Shown: piece after piece, positions 15,672 to 24,715 of the stretch
How the letters are laid out: each line of letters opens with the position of its first letter
Position numbering within the stretch: position 1 is the first letter of the stretch
Assembly (NCBI RefSeq): GCF_025291715.1
Contig: NZ_JAMBIZ010000007.1
Span: 60,651-124,650, forward strand
From: Metasolibacillus sp.
GTDB lineage: Bacteria > Bacillota > Bacilli > Bacillales_A > Planococcaceae
Length of the DNA: 64,000 nucleotides
Direction: 5' to 3'
The notes under the pieces: generated by a model
The model's input: only the letters and a program-made list of their open reading frames with translations
Databases searched by the model: none
Told to the model about the DNA's origin: nothing
Made by a program: the position numbers and the translations under genes

Positions 15672-16914
15672 TGTTGATTAGCCAAAATCATCCAGCATTT
15701 ATTTGATAAAATTCCCGCTGAAATGCGAGGATTTCTTTGAGACCGATGCGCCATTCGATTGGCAGAGTAGCACAAAGAAACTGGCGTTTAAAACCAGTGA
15801 AAGATAGGCATTTACAGTTGTTTTTCTTGTGTCCTTCCGTGTGTAAAAATTTTAATAATACGTAAGCAATCAAGGCTGAAAATAGCTGACTGAATACCGC
15901 ATTTTTGGTCGTGCCAAATAACACTGGCACATTCAAGTTTTGTTTAATCCAGCGAAAAAAGGATTCAATTGCCCAGCGTTCCTTGTACATGCCGGCTATT
16001 TTTTCGGCTGTTACATCCTGAAGATTGGTGACAACACGAACAATGGCACCTTCATAATCGGTAAACTCCACGACACGGTGGCGTTTCTTCGTTTGTTTTT
16101 GAGACGTACCAAGTGTACATTTGAAATCAGCGATGATATTAGATCCTTCAACAGTCGTTCTTTTTAATGATTTTTTACGGTTTAACTGAATATTTTCTTT
16201 TAGACGGATGACAAAATCTTGTCCCGTTGTCGCATAGCGATCTACCTTATCAATCGAAAAATAGGCACGATCAGCGACAAGGATAAAACGCTTATCTTCA
16301 AGCTCAACGCCAATTGGACCATCGTTTTTCAAACCTGTTGTTTCAACGACCTTGAGAGGCATCCCGGTATGATTTGTATAGCTGACATGCAGTTTAATGC
16401 CCGAACGTTCACCGTGATAGAGCGCCCACGGTCAACGATTTTTACCGACAGTAATCGTTGTCGAATCAATGGCCAAGAGTTCTTTTTTCATTTTAAGCGT
16501 ACGTCTTGCCGCTCGGTTTAATCGGCTGACAATCCATTCGAAAATACGTTTGATGATCAGATAATTGAGTTCACCCAAACGTTTAGAAAGCGTGGAATAA
16601 TCAACTGATTTCAAGCCTTTCTCTGTGGCCACATCGGAAGCGTCACGCAAGCTTTTCCATTCAAATGTAGCAGCGCCAACTAAGTACTGTCGAAGTGTTG
16701 CAACATCACATTTACGAGCTGTATCTTCAAAACCAAATTCAGCGAGAATTCCATCGATTTCTTCCTGTGAAATAAAGTTTTGAAGTAGTGTGAAAATCGT
16801 GGTATTCTTAGCCATGAGAGATTCCTCCTCGTAAATGTTGGTGTGGTAACTTACATTTTACATGGAATCTCTCTTTTTTATTAGGTTTTTATGGTGAATA
16901 TTGGCTAATCAACA
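15672..16914 (-). mobile_element. IS4-family insertion sequence, 1243 bp
   Basis: Terminal inverted repeats begin TGTTGATTAGCCAA at both ends (14 bases identical: 15672-15685 and, reversed, 16901-16914). One transposase gene lies within, carrying an internal stop. No target-site duplication is visible (left flank ATCACACG, right flank GACATGAT), so the insertion is old or rearranged. It sits upstream of the thi riboswitch and downstream of doxX. Confidence 0.85.
15688..16815 (-). pseudogene. IS4-family DDE transposase interrupted by one in-frame TGA
   Basis: Would be 375 residues. The first part (16815-16435) ends ...AIDSTTITVGKNR. A TGA at 16434-16432 follows, and the same frame then continues PWALYHGERSGIKLH and MPLKVVETTGLKNDG. 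Catalytic marks: first Asp in LLAIDSTTI, second in ILVADRAYF, and the IS4 signature Y(2)R(3)E(6)K in YKERWAIESFFRWIK. There is no frameshift: the single nonsense codon replaces what is most likely a Leu codon. The two halves could be expressed separately but are probably inactive. Confidence 0.9.
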
Positions 16915-16933
16915 GACATGATTTAAAAGTAAT

Positions 16934-17476
16934 TTAACCTAGCTTTTTACTCCAAGGTGTACCAAGCTTTGGTAAAGCCCAACGATCCAAGCCATACCAG
17001 CCGGCAACTTTCCATGCAAGCACTAACCATGTTGCAAGGATGAATAGCAACGGATTGATACTTAATGTTCCTGCAAATAAAAAGCTCACATTCATCAATG
17101 CACCGCAAAAAGCTGCAATGCCCGTTAATAAACCGACAATTAAACCTAGACCAACTAAAAACTCACCATATGCAACAACGAACGAAAATAGCTTTGCATG
17201 TGGAAGCACACTATTTTCTAGAAAGCTTGCATACCATCCAGCTACATCTGCTGTTTCTTGTGATTTAGCAAGTGCACCCTTTACAAATCCTTCAACTGCT
17301 TTCCCGCCATTTTCACCAACCCATGCATCGTTCTGGATTTTACCCCAGCCTGCAGTTAGCCATGTGTACCCAACATAAAGACGAATAATTAACCAAATGA
17401 TTGCGGAACGAGTATCACTAAACAAAAATCTTGAAACAGGGTTTTCAGGGATATAAATAGTACTTTTGTCTCTCAT
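16934..17476 (-). CDS. DoxX-family membrane protein
   Basis: 180 residues with four or more membrane helices. Typical marks are LIIRLYVGYTWLTAGWGKI near the N-terminus, GEFLVGLGLIVGLLTGIAA, and a C-terminal WYGLDRWALPKLG. Relatives are thiosulfate:quinone oxidoreductase subunits or membrane oxidoreductases coupled to redox stress; no partner subunit is adjacent, so function is open. The IS element ends 20 bases past its stop codon. Confidence 0.85.
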   Translation of the reverse strand: MRDKSTIYIPENPVSRFLFSDTRSAIIWLIIRLYVGYTWLTAGWGKIQNDAWVGENGGKAVEGFVKGALAKSQETADVAGWYASFLENSVLPHAKLFSFVVAYGEFLVGLGLIVGLLTGIAAFCGALMNVSFLFAGTLSINPLLFILATWLVLAWKVAGWYGLDRWALPKLGTPWSKKLG

Positions 17477-17668
17477 ACATTTCTCATCTCCTTATATGTT
17501 CATTATATATATTAATAGTATAATTTTCCACAGGGTTCTGAAAATAAACCATTAAGCCTTGACGTATTTGTGTCCATTTTTTTCGAGTGCTCAAAAGTAA
17601 TATATGCATTCATCTTGCTGGCTGTGAAGATGGGTGTTTTCTGTATCTTATACTCTGATTTTGGCACA

Positions 17669-17703
17669 AAAAAGAGGATGGGGGCTTATCCCATCCTCTT
17701 TTT
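17669..17703 (-). terminator. Intrinsic terminator, probably the original end of the rlmD transcript
   Basis: AAAGAGGATGGG / CCCATCCTCTTT stem (17671-17682, 17690-17701) with A/T runs on both sides, so it can work in either direction. Nothing on the plus strand needs it. Leftward transcripts from rlmD and the cassette would end here. Confidence 0.8.
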
Positions 17704-17928
17704 ACAAAGTTGTTCATTTAAAATAAACTCACCACATCTTTACCCTACGCAAACCCGCATTCCACCGTTGGCGTTTAAAATAAAGTCACGCTATCTTTCC
17801 CTCATTTTCACACATTTTCGATCACGTTTTGACCGTTTTTCTACCCTTTTTTCACGCTTTTTGTTCACGTTTTTTTCGATTTAAAAAATAGTTCTGTAAG
17901 TTAAGGATTGAAGAATTTCAGTAGTGAC
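17704..17928. repeat. Non-coding stretch with TTTAAAATAAA-type repeats
   Basis: No credible gene. It holds two related segments 57 bases apart: TTTAAAATAAACTCACCACA at 17717 and TTTAAAATAAAGTCACGCTA at 17774. Several TCACG/TCACAC words follow at 17786, 17808, 17822, 17852 and 17865. The core GTTTAAAATAAAGTC also appears, on the other strand, inside the 100-bp repeats nearby. Looks like an intergenic repeat family rather than a gene. Confidence 0.5.
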
Positions 17929-18028
17929 AAGGGTTCCAGGGATTTTTGATACAGGACTTTATTTTAAACACGAAATAAAAGATGTTGCGACTTTTTTATA
18001 AAGTACAGGACTTTATTTTGGGGTTACA
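17929..18028. repeat. 100-bp direct repeat, distal copy
   Basis: Identical base for base to 19827-19926, offset 1898 bp. It carries a copy of the last 16 bases of rlmD including its stop codon, a spacer containing GACTTTATTTT twice, and the start of the open frame of the truncated cassette gene. A degenerate copy of its outer part (GGGTTCAGGGAT) lies at about 18049-18060. Confidence 0.9.
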
Positions 18029-18176
18029 TAGAAGTCTAAAGGTTCATGGGTTCAGGGATACCTAATATCAACTATTGGAATTTAATTTTTATTCAACTAT
18101 CCTGCATCAAGGTTATTCCAATTCAGAATAAAACTTCTTTCATTTATCCAGAAGAATATACGACGATGATATTTAA

Positions 18177-19130
18177 TTATCTTTCATTAAGTCTTTCACG
18201 ATAAGCTATATCTAAGTATGGTTTCAATTGTTGAAAACTATCAACCAAATCCATATAAATCTGTGCTTCACTTTTTGTATTATTCATCTTCTTATTCCCT
18301 TGGAATACTCTATCTAATTCCATTTGAATCTCTGAAGCAAGTTCATAAGATGAAAAATGTAAAATATATGCACCTTTTTTATATGTAGATGATGTAAAGA
18401 ATTTGTTTGTGAATTTTCCATTTCTTTTTTTAATTTTATATCCAAAACAATCAGTTATTTTTTCGTTAAAATAGACATAATCAAGGTTAGTTAAATAATT
18501 GTCAATTTCTTTTATTATAGATAAAACTTTTGGTTTATTCGCAAAGTATGTATAAATATATCCTTTGGATTTTATAGAGGAAAACCCCATATTTTCACAA
18601 TAGACAATATACTGATCTAATAACAATTCTGTTACACTATCATTCTCAATAAAACTTCTGTCCAATTTCAAAAAGAACTCATAAATATCTTCCCATGAAA
18701 TTTCCTTATATGGTTGAATAATTACGCCATCATCAAACATTTTTTCGTGATCCTTTATCTGTTGCATATCAATCTTATTGCCGTCAACTTTAGACTCAAT
18801 TAACAAAGTTATATTGTTTAATTTGATTAAAGCATCTGGAACAGTGTCCTTTTCCACATTAGAATTCTTATTATCATTCTTAATCCTATCGGAAATACCT
18901 ATAACGTAACCATACCCTGAACGTTCATTCAATTTATTTCCAACTTGTAGGGCATATCTCCTCTCAATAGGTTCCTCTAACAAGATTTCAGAAATTCCCA
19001 GACAATGTTTTATAAACTGGAAGGTTAGTTGAACATCTGAAAATCTCAGAAGATCAATAAGTGCCTTCGTAACATTATTTTCTTTCTGTGTATACGTATC
19101 GTAAAGTGTTAATCCTTTTAATTTTTCCAT
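18177..19130 (-). CDS. PD-(D/E)XK nuclease-like protein of the rlmD-linked cassette
   Basis: 317 residues. The central segment VPDALIKLNNITLLIESKVD supplies D...ExK spacing of the PD-(D/E)XK nuclease superfamily, followed by a helix with QQIKDHEKMF. The N-terminal YTQKENNVTKALIDLLRFS and predicted alpha/beta content also fit restriction-like proteins seen in defence islands. The C-terminal ~150 residues are charged and unassigned. ATG at 19130 has AAGGGGG six bases upstream. Visibly more AT-rich than the rlmD and pur genes, suggesting transfer. Thirty-eight bases separate it from the gene upstream. The superfamily is inferred from the motif alone. Confidence 0.65.
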   Translation of the reverse strand: MEKLKGLTLYDTYTQKENNVTKALIDLLRFSDVQLTFQFIKHCLGISEILLEEPIERRYALQVGNKLNERSGYGYVIGISDRIKNDNKNSNVEKDTVPDALIKLNNITLLIESKVDGNKIDMQQIKDHEKMFDDGVIIQPYKEISWEDIYEFFLKLDRSFIENDSVTELLLDQYIVYCENMGFSSIKSKGYIYTYFANKPKVLSIIKEIDNYLTNLDYVYFNEKITDCFGYKIKKRNGKFTNKFFTSSTYKKGAYILHFSSYELASEIQMELDRVFQGNKKMNNTKSEAQIYMDLVDSFQQLKPYLDIAYRERLNER

Positions 19131-19168
19131 TATAAACCCCCTTGTACCATTTTATCCTTGCTTAAGTC

Positions 19169-19732
19169 CTAATCAAATATTAAACCCTTTGGTTGTTTGG
19201 TTCTAATCAATTTTTCTTTATCTTTGGTGGTTAAGTATTCATCTTGGTGTTTCTCAGAGTCCTTAATCCAATCAGCTTTATTCATAGCCCAAATAAATTC
19301 ATCTGTAGTTTCATCAAATTCAGCCATGACATATTTTTTCACTATTTGCGAGTAAAAGTAGTGTATTGATTTTTGAAGTAATTCCTCTGTACGTTGATAC
19401 TCCCGATCATGTCGTTCCCTTATAATTTCTCTTTGTTCTTCCTCTTGTCTTTTTTTCTCTTCAGCAATTTTATGGGCCATTCTTTCTTCATCTATTATTT
19501 GTGGAAGCGAAAAAATATAGAGGAATACTTTCTTTAATAATGCGTCAAATGTGTCTGTTTTGGTTTGTTTGATAAGTTTTTCATGCTTACTCCACTTTCG
19601 CCATTCAAGATAATATCCTACTTCAACATTCATGTATCCAGTGGAAACATATTTATAAGTTTTATAGGATGAGTATTCTTTATCGTTTGGAGACAACATC
19701 ACTTTCTTTGATGGTAATTTAAAGTTCAGCAT
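19169..19732 (-). CDS. Coiled-coil protein, N-terminally truncated, first gene of the cassette
   Basis: 187 residues from ATG 19732. A beta-rich N-terminal part contains YKYVSTGYMNVEVGYYLEW; a strongly charged coiled coil around IAEEKKRQEEEQREIIRERH follows at ~85-120, then a helical C-terminus. The frame stays open upstream to 19861 without any ATG, GTG or TTG; it encodes a plausible continuation, SLEPFIDSLFKALEKAGARI, and runs into the 100-bp repeat. So the gene has probably lost its N-terminus at the repeat. Full-length relatives that I recall are uncharacterised. Function unknown; the product may not be made or may be a remnant. Confidence 0.6.
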   Translation of the reverse strand: MLNFKLPSKKVMLSPNDKEYSSYKTYKYVSTGYMNVEVGYYLEWRKWSKHEKLIKQTKTDTFDALLKKVFLYIFSLPQIIDEERMAHKIAEEKKRQEEEQREIIRERHDREYQRTEELLQKSIHYFYSQIVKKYVMAEFDETTDEFIWAMNKADWIKDSEKHQDEYLTTKDKEKLIRTKQPKGLIFD

Positions 19733-19826
19733 AAAAACATAACCCTTATATAATATCTTTGTTTCATCATGCGTAATGTTTATTCTCGCTCCTGCCTTTT
19801 CAAGAGCCTTAAATAAGCTATCTATA

Positions 19827-19926
19827 AAGGGTTCCAGGGATTTTTGATACAGGACTTTATTTTAAACACGAAATAAAAGATGTTGCGACTTTTTTATAAA
19901 GTACAGGACTTTATTTTGGGGTTACA
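19827..19926. repeat. 100-bp direct repeat, rlmD-proximal copy
   Basis: Identical to 17929-18028. Its right end (19911-19926) is the 3' end and stop codon of rlmD; its left end lies in the open frame upstream of the truncated coiled-coil gene. The arrangement (gene 3' end inside one repeat, duplicate copy beyond the cargo) resembles attachment sites of integrated islands, but no recombinase is present. Confidence 0.9.
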
Positions 19927-21287
19927 AAAGTTAATTCCAACAGTGCAACTGCTTCACAATGTGTACTATGCGGAAACATATCAACAGGCTGAATTTCCTG
20001 TGTTTGATAGCCGCCATCCTCCAAGATGCGTAAATCGCGTGCTAATGTGGCAGGATTGCAGGAAACATAGACAACGCGCTTTGGCTTTTGCTCGATAATT
20101 GTGTTTAATAATGCCTCATCACAGCCTTTACGTGGTGGGTCAACGACTAACACATCCGCTTCCTTGCCTTCCTTATACCAACGTGGGATAATTTCCTCTG
20201 CTGGGCCTGCTTCGAAATAGGTGTTTGTGAAGCCATTTAGCTCAGCATTGCGCTTAGCGTCTTCAATGGCTTGTGGTACGATTTCTACGCCCATTACGTG
20301 CTTTGCCTTTTTAGCTAAAAATAATGAGATTGTACCAATGCCACAGTACGCATCAATGACACGTTCATTGCCTGTTAACTGTGCATAATCTAGCGCCTGC
20401 TTATAAAGCACCTCTGTTTGGATTGGATTCACTTGATAAAATGAGCGTGCGGAAATTTCGAAGCGCACATCGCCAATTGTGTCTTCAATGACATCCTTGC
20501 CCCATAGTGTCACTGTTTCATCACCAAAAATCACATTGGTTTTGTTTGGGTTGATATTTTGGACAATGGATGTGACATTCGGTACAAGCTCACGAATTTT
20601 TGCCACTGTGGCTTGTACTTGTGGGAATTTACGTGCTGTTGTCACGACTACAACCATCACTTCATTTGTTGTGCGTCCTTTACGAATTACGACATGACGC
20701 AGCATACCTTTATGTGCCCCCTCATTGTAAGGACGAATGCCTAATGCTGTTAATTCGCGCTTAAAGTCAGCCATTATAACATCTGCTTCTGCTGTTTGAA
20801 TTAAGCAACGTTCCATATCAACGATTGTATGTGATTTTGTTTTGTAAAAGCCTGCGATTGGTGCTATTTCGCCTTGTGCAAATGGAATTTGTGATTTGTT
20901 GCGGTAATGCCACGGCTCGTCCATTCCTTTGACAGGTAATACAGGTGCATCGATTTTACCAAGACGCTTCATCACATTTTCAACCATGCGCTGCTTCCAT
21001 TTTAATTGCCCCTCATAAGACAAATGCTGTAGCTGGCAGCCACCACATTGCACAAAGTAATCGCACGGTGCTGTTACTCGGTCAGCGGAAGGCTCAAGTA
21101 TTTCCAACACTTTTGCAAAGCCATAATTTTTTAACACTTTTAGTACATGCACTTGTACAAGCTCCTGTGGCAGTGCTCCTGCGATAAATAATGGGTAACC
21201 ATCAACCTTTGCAACACCATTACCATCATGTGTTAAATCCTCTATTGTTACCGTCAAGCGGTCATTTTTCATTACTGGTGCAGTCAT
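19911..21287 (-). CDS. rlmD: 23S rRNA (uracil-C5)-methyltransferase, RlmD/RlmCD type
   Basis: 458 residues. N-terminal TRAM domain ~5-65, four cysteines for a 4Fe-4S cluster (C75, C81, C84, C161), and a C-terminal SAM-dependent methyltransferase: YCGIGTISLFLA for SAM, VVDPPRKG, and the catalytic Cys in VYVSCNPATLARD. Methylates U1939 and/or U747 of 23S rRNA. ATG follows GGAGG by seven bases. The last codons (VTPK and stop) lie in the 100-bp repeat, so the C-terminus may have been re-created by the insertion event. In Bacillus the gene sits next to dgkB; here about 6 kb of other genes separate them. Confidence 0.95.
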   Translation of the reverse strand: MTAPVMKNDRLTVTIEDLTHDGNGVAKVDGYPLFIAGALPQELVQVHVLKVLKNYGFAKVLEILEPSADRVTAPCDYFVQCGGCQLQHLSYEGQLKWKQRMVENVMKRLGKIDAPVLPVKGMDEPWHYRNKSQIPFAQGEIAPIAGFYKTKSHTIVDMERCLIQTAEADVIMADFKRELTALGIRPYNEGAHKGMLRHVVIRKGRTTNEVMVVVVTTARKFPQVQATVAKIRELVPNVTSIVQNINPNKTNVIFGDETVTLWGKDVIEDTIGDVRFEISARSFYQVNPIQTEVLYKQALDYAQLTGNERVIDAYCGIGTISLFLAKKAKHVMGVEIVPQAIEDAKRNAELNGFTNTYFEAGPAEEIIPRWYKEGKEADVLVVDPPRKGCDEALLNTIIEQKPKRVVYVSCNPATLARDLRILEDGGYQTQEIQPVDMFPHSTHCEAVALLELTFVTPK

Positions 21288-21367
21288 TGTAAATCCTCCA
21301 TTTCAATGTTTTTATTGTAGCACGCAACCTTTTTGCATGCTAGAGACGCAAAATATTCTAATTTGTT

Positions 21368-21398
21368 TTGTCTGTCTGACATGGATATATAGTATAAT
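21368..21398 (+). promoter_or_regulatory. Probable sigma-A promoter of the partner-switching operon
   Basis: TATAAT at 21393-21398 with TTGTCT at 21368-21373 (19-base spacer, longer than ideal). About 45 bases upstream of the first gene. Confidence 0.5.
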
Positions 21399-21442
21399 AG
21401 AAATAGAACCTTTAGATTACATTTCCGAGGAGTATAGAGCAA

Positions 21443-22564
21443 ATGGCTGTATTAATTATCGGCTCAGTTAGTAATGATATCCTTAGACTTCAGAAATTTT
21501 TCAATCGTATTGAACTAATGAATATCCATTGCTTTACAACAGCGGAGTCTGCAATTCAATTTGATTATCTATTTTTAAAAGAAGATATCCAATTGATTGT
21601 TTATGATGCGAAATTGCATTTAAATAACTGCGAAGAACATTGTCAGAAAATTGAGGCTTTAACGAAATGGTGTGATGCACCTATTATTCTCTCCACCTCC
21701 TATGAAAAGCCTATTATTCTCGACCGACTGTTTGAAGTAGGTATCTTTGATTTTATCTTGAAGCCATTCGATTTCACTCATTTTAAAACGCGTGTGCAAG
21801 TTGCGTTAAAATATGATGCGGAAACAAAGCTTCGCAAACAGCATCAATATAAATTAGCGCAGGATTTAGCCATTGCCAAAAATGTTCAAAAAAATTCATT
21901 ATCGCCTGCGTTATCATTACCGCATATTGAGCTAGATGGGCTTTATATTACATCGCAAACACTTGGTGGCGATATGTACTGCTGGTTTTCGCTAGATGAG
22001 GATTTAACAGCGGTTATGTTGTTTGATGTGATGGGGCATGGCATTGCTGCATCGTTAATTACAATGTCTATTCGCTCCTTATTAAAAGGGATTATCACAA
22101 CGCTAATAGATCCAGTATCTGTCATAACAGAGCTTAACAAGCAAATTTATGAATTGTTTTCGACAGATGATTTAGATAGCTTTTTAGTAACAGCGGTTTA
22201 TATGCTCATCGATAAAAAAAATCGCACATTGCAATATGTCAATGCCTCACATCCAGCAGGTGTCCTGTTTGGCAAATACGGAGAAACTGTTGCTTTATCA
22301 GCTAACTCTCCTATTCTTGGACTGTTTCCAGCTATTCAAGTGAAGGCAAAGCGCGTGCGACTAACTGGCTGGCATCGCATCATTTTATATACGGATGGCT
22401 TGCTAACCTTACAGGATGACGAGGAAATAGATTTACATTTCTTTCATTCCTATGCATCACAAAGCAACAGCTACGCATTGCAAAAATTTTCCCAAAAATA
22501 CGAGCTAGCAGACCAGCAATTTGAGGATGATATAACCATTGTTTCAATTACAATTACATTATAG
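21443..22564 (+). CDS. REC-like/PP2C (SpoIIE-type) serine phosphatase
   Basis: 373 residues. N-terminal receiver-like domain ~1-120: it keeps Asp in IVYDAKLHL and Lys in FILKPFD but lacks the usual N-terminal acidic pair, so phosphorylation is uncertain. Helical linker ~125-150, then a SpoIIE/RsbP PP2C domain with TLGGDMYCW, DVMGHGIAASLITM, YTDGLLTLQDDEEID and the terminal DDITIVSI. In partner switching such phosphatases dephosphorylate a STAS antagonist; the STAS protein at 24716 is the likely substrate. Twelve bases after its stop comes the RsbW-like gene. Confidence 0.9.
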   Translation: MAVLIIGSVSNDILRLQKFFNRIELMNIHCFTTAESAIQFDYLFLKEDIQLIVYDAKLHLNNCEEHCQKIEALTKWCDAPIILSTSYEKPIILDRLFEVGIFDFILKPFDFTHFKTRVQVALKYDAETKLRKQHQYKLAQDLAIAKNVQKNSLSPALSLPHIELDGLYITSQTLGGDMYCWFSLDEDLTAVMLFDVMGHGIAASLITMSIRSLLKGIITTLIDPVSVITELNKQIYELFSTDDLDSFLVTAVYMLIDKKNRTLQYVNASHPAGVLFGKYGETVALSANSPILGLFPAIQVKAKRVRLTGWHRIILYTDGLLTLQDDEEIDLHFFHSYASQSNSYALQKFSQKYELADQQFEDDITIVSITITL

Positions 22565-22578
22565 TGTGGTGATTATTG

Positions 22579-22992
22579 ATGGAAATGATGCTGCATGTAG
22601 CCCCTTGTCAGCAGTCCATATTTTTTATTGATCAAGTAATGGTAAACTATACCGAGCTTTATAGCATTCCAAATGCTCAAGAAATTTGCTTTGTCACCCA
22701 TGAGCTTATCATTAATGCTGTTGAAGCAATGAACAAGGCAAATAGGCAAGAAGATATTCAATTGCACATTCTATGGCATGATGCGCAAATTCAAATTACA
22801 GTAACTGATTTTGCTGAGGGCATCCCGCCTGAAGAGTGGCAATCTATTATTGAGCCAAATTTAGAGGAAATGAGCTTTTCCGACCGCGGACGAGGCTTCT
22901 TCTTTATCGCTCATATGGTAGATCAGCTATGGTTTGAGCAATTAGCTACTTCGCAATTTTTAGTTGGCATTAAGAAAAGTTTATTCGATTAG
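22579..22992 (+). CDS. RsbW-like anti-sigma/serine kinase (HATPase)
   Basis: About 137 residues of GHKL-type ATPase fold. N-box [15 protein letters not shown]1 box [13 protein letters not shown], and G2-like [16 protein letters not shown]. It lacks any His phosphotransfer domain, as expected for an anti-sigma or switch kinase that phosphorylates a STAS protein on Ser. ATG at 22579 chosen; TTG three bases upstream is possible. Partner is most likely the STAS protein two genes on. Whether it binds a sigma factor, and which, is not visible. Confidence 0.85.
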   Translation: MEMMLHVAPCQQSIFFIDQVMVNYTELYSIPNAQEICFVTHELIINAVEAMNKANRQEDIQLHILWHDAQIQITVTDFAEGIPPEEWQSIIEPNLEEMSFSDRGRGFFFIAHMVDQLWFEQLATSQFLVGIKKSLFD

Positions 22993-23006
22993 GAGGCTTC
23001 TACATA

Positions 23007-24701
23007 ATGAAGTGGTCAATTCGTAAAAAGGTCAATATCGTTATTTTTACTTGTATTTTATTATTAGCGTGTATTTTAGGTGGCGTCAATTATTATGTGA
23101 CAAAGAAAAACTTACTAGAAAGTGCTAATGAGAAATTAATGTCAGATGTGCAATTAAGCTATTATGCACTTGATTCTAGTATTCCTGGAGATTGGGATAT
23201 TATTGACGGTAATCTTTATAAAGGCTCTGTCAACATGGTAGAAAACTATGAGGTTGCCGATCAAATTAGCGATTTAACAAATGGAAACGTAATGTCTATA
23301 TTTCAAAATGACACACGTATTTCAACAACGATTATCGAAAATGAAGAACGTGCATTAGGGACAAAGGTTTCTGATGCTGTGGCAGAGGTTGTACTAAATA
23401 ACAAAGAGCGCTTTCTTGGTACAGCAACTGTTCTAGGAGACCCATTCCAGGCTGCATATGATCCTATTTTAAATAAAAATGGCGAAGTAATAGGTATTTG
23501 GGCTGTTGCGGTTCCAACAGCACCTTACACAAAAATTGCAACAGCATCTGCCATTGAAAATATTGTCATTTCTTTAGTTATTGCGATTGTCATTACCATT
23601 ATTATTGGCTATATTATGCAGCGCCTTATTGTAACACCAATTAATGTTTTGCGTAACAATGCTAATGAGCTCGCAAATTTAAATTTGAAGGTCGACTTAT
23701 TAAAAGCAAGAGGTAATGATGAAATTGCAGATTTAGCTGTTGCCTTCCACAATATGAAGGAGCGTTTAACAGAAACAGTAACAAATGTCGCTCAAAACGC
23801 TAATGAAATCGCTAGCTCTTCTCTTGCCTTAGCGGAATCATCACAGCAAACAAATGAGGCTTCAAGCCAAATTGCTACAACGATGAATGATGTAGCTGCT
23901 GGTATTACAACACAGGCAGAAAAAGCTGAGCATATTGTGAATATGATGCGTAATACAATTAGCCAAGTCGATAGCAGCTTACTCAATGCTGAGGAAAGCT
24001 TTAACAATGCTAAAGAGTCTACACATATTGCGCTTGAAGGTGAGGCGGCAATTAGTAAAGCGATTCAACATTTAGGTACTGTGACAGAGACGGTTAGCTA
24101 TGCAACGGACTCTATTCAAAAGCTAGGTATGCGCTCAGAGGAAATTGGTGGCATTATTACAGTCATTACAGATATTTCTGATCAAACGAATTTATTAGCT
24201 CTTAATGCAGCAATTGAAGCTGCAAGAGCTGGAGAGCATGGCAAAGGCTTTGCTGTCGTGGCATCGGAGGTGCGCGTTTTGGCTGAACAATCGAAAGAAG
24301 CAGCACAGCAAATTACAGAGCTGATTAAAGATATTCAAGCAGAAACAGCTGTAACTGTTCGTACAATGGAAAGTAATTTATCAGCGGTTGAGGAGCAAGT
24401 TGTTATTATTAATCAGGGTGGAGAAGCATTGAAGGAGATTGTTGAGAAAACAAGTATAACGGAGACAGGTGTGGCACAAATGAAAGATGCCTTCACAACT
24501 GTCAATACGAACTCTCATAATGTTCAAGATGCCATTTACGATATTTCAAGCATTATTGAACTATCAGCTGCTGCCTCAGAGGAAATTGCAGCGGCTTCTG
24601 AAGAACAATACGCTACTGTTGCAGAAATGGCTGAAAGCACAGCACATTTAGCGTCAATTGCTGATCGTTTGCGTGAAGAAGTAAATAAATTTCAGCTTTA
24701 A
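23007..24701 (+). CDS. Methyl-accepting chemotaxis protein (sCache-type sensor)
   Basis: 564 residues. TM1 ~12-32; extracellular single-Cache-like domain ~35-180 with [32 protein letters not shown] and [10 protein letters not shown]2 ~187-210; HAMP ~212-262; cytoplasmic signalling domain with the hairpin tip [20 protein letters not shown] and [16 protein letters not shown]. Ribosome binding site TAGGAGG. Unusual in being the third gene of a phosphatase-kinase-STAS operon, which suggests its signal feeds, or is modulated by, partner switching. The ligand is unknown; sCache domains often bind small organic acids. Confidence 0.93.
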   Translation: MKWSIRKKVNIVIFTCILLLACILGGVNYYVTKKNLLESANEKLMSDVQLSYYALDSSIPGDWDIIDGNLYKGSVNMVENYEVADQISDLTNGNVMSIFQNDTRISTTIIENEERALGTKVSDAVAEVVLNNKERFLGTATVLGDPFQAAYDPILNKNGEVIGIWAVAVPTAPYTKIATASAIENIVISLVIAIVITIIIGYIMQRLIVTPINVLRNNANELANLNLKVDLLKARGNDEIADLAVAFHNMKERLTETVTNVAQNANEIASSSLALAESSQQTNEASSQIATTMNDVAAGITTQAEKAEHIVNMMRNTISQVDSSLLNAEESFNNAKESTHIALEGEAAISKAIQHLGTVTETVSYATDSIQKLGMRSEEIGGIITVITDISDQTNLLALNAAIEAARAGEHGKGFAVVASEVRVLAEQSKEAAQQITELIKDIQAETAVTVRTMESNLSAVEEQVVIINQGGEALKEIVEKTSITETGVAQMKDAFTTVNTNSHNVQDAIYDISSIIELSAAASEEIAAASEEQYATVAEMAESTAHLASIADRLREEVNKFQL

Positions 24702-24715
24702 ATAGGAGGTATACA

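Noticed and set aside
15660..16926. Target-site duplication of the IS element
   Set aside because: Flanks next to the inverted repeats do not match over 8 or more bases, so none is claimed.
17570..17884. 104-codon plus-strand open frame between doxX and the cassette
   Set aside because: It crosses a terminator hairpin and repeat words; composition is not protein-like and no ribosome binding site precedes it.
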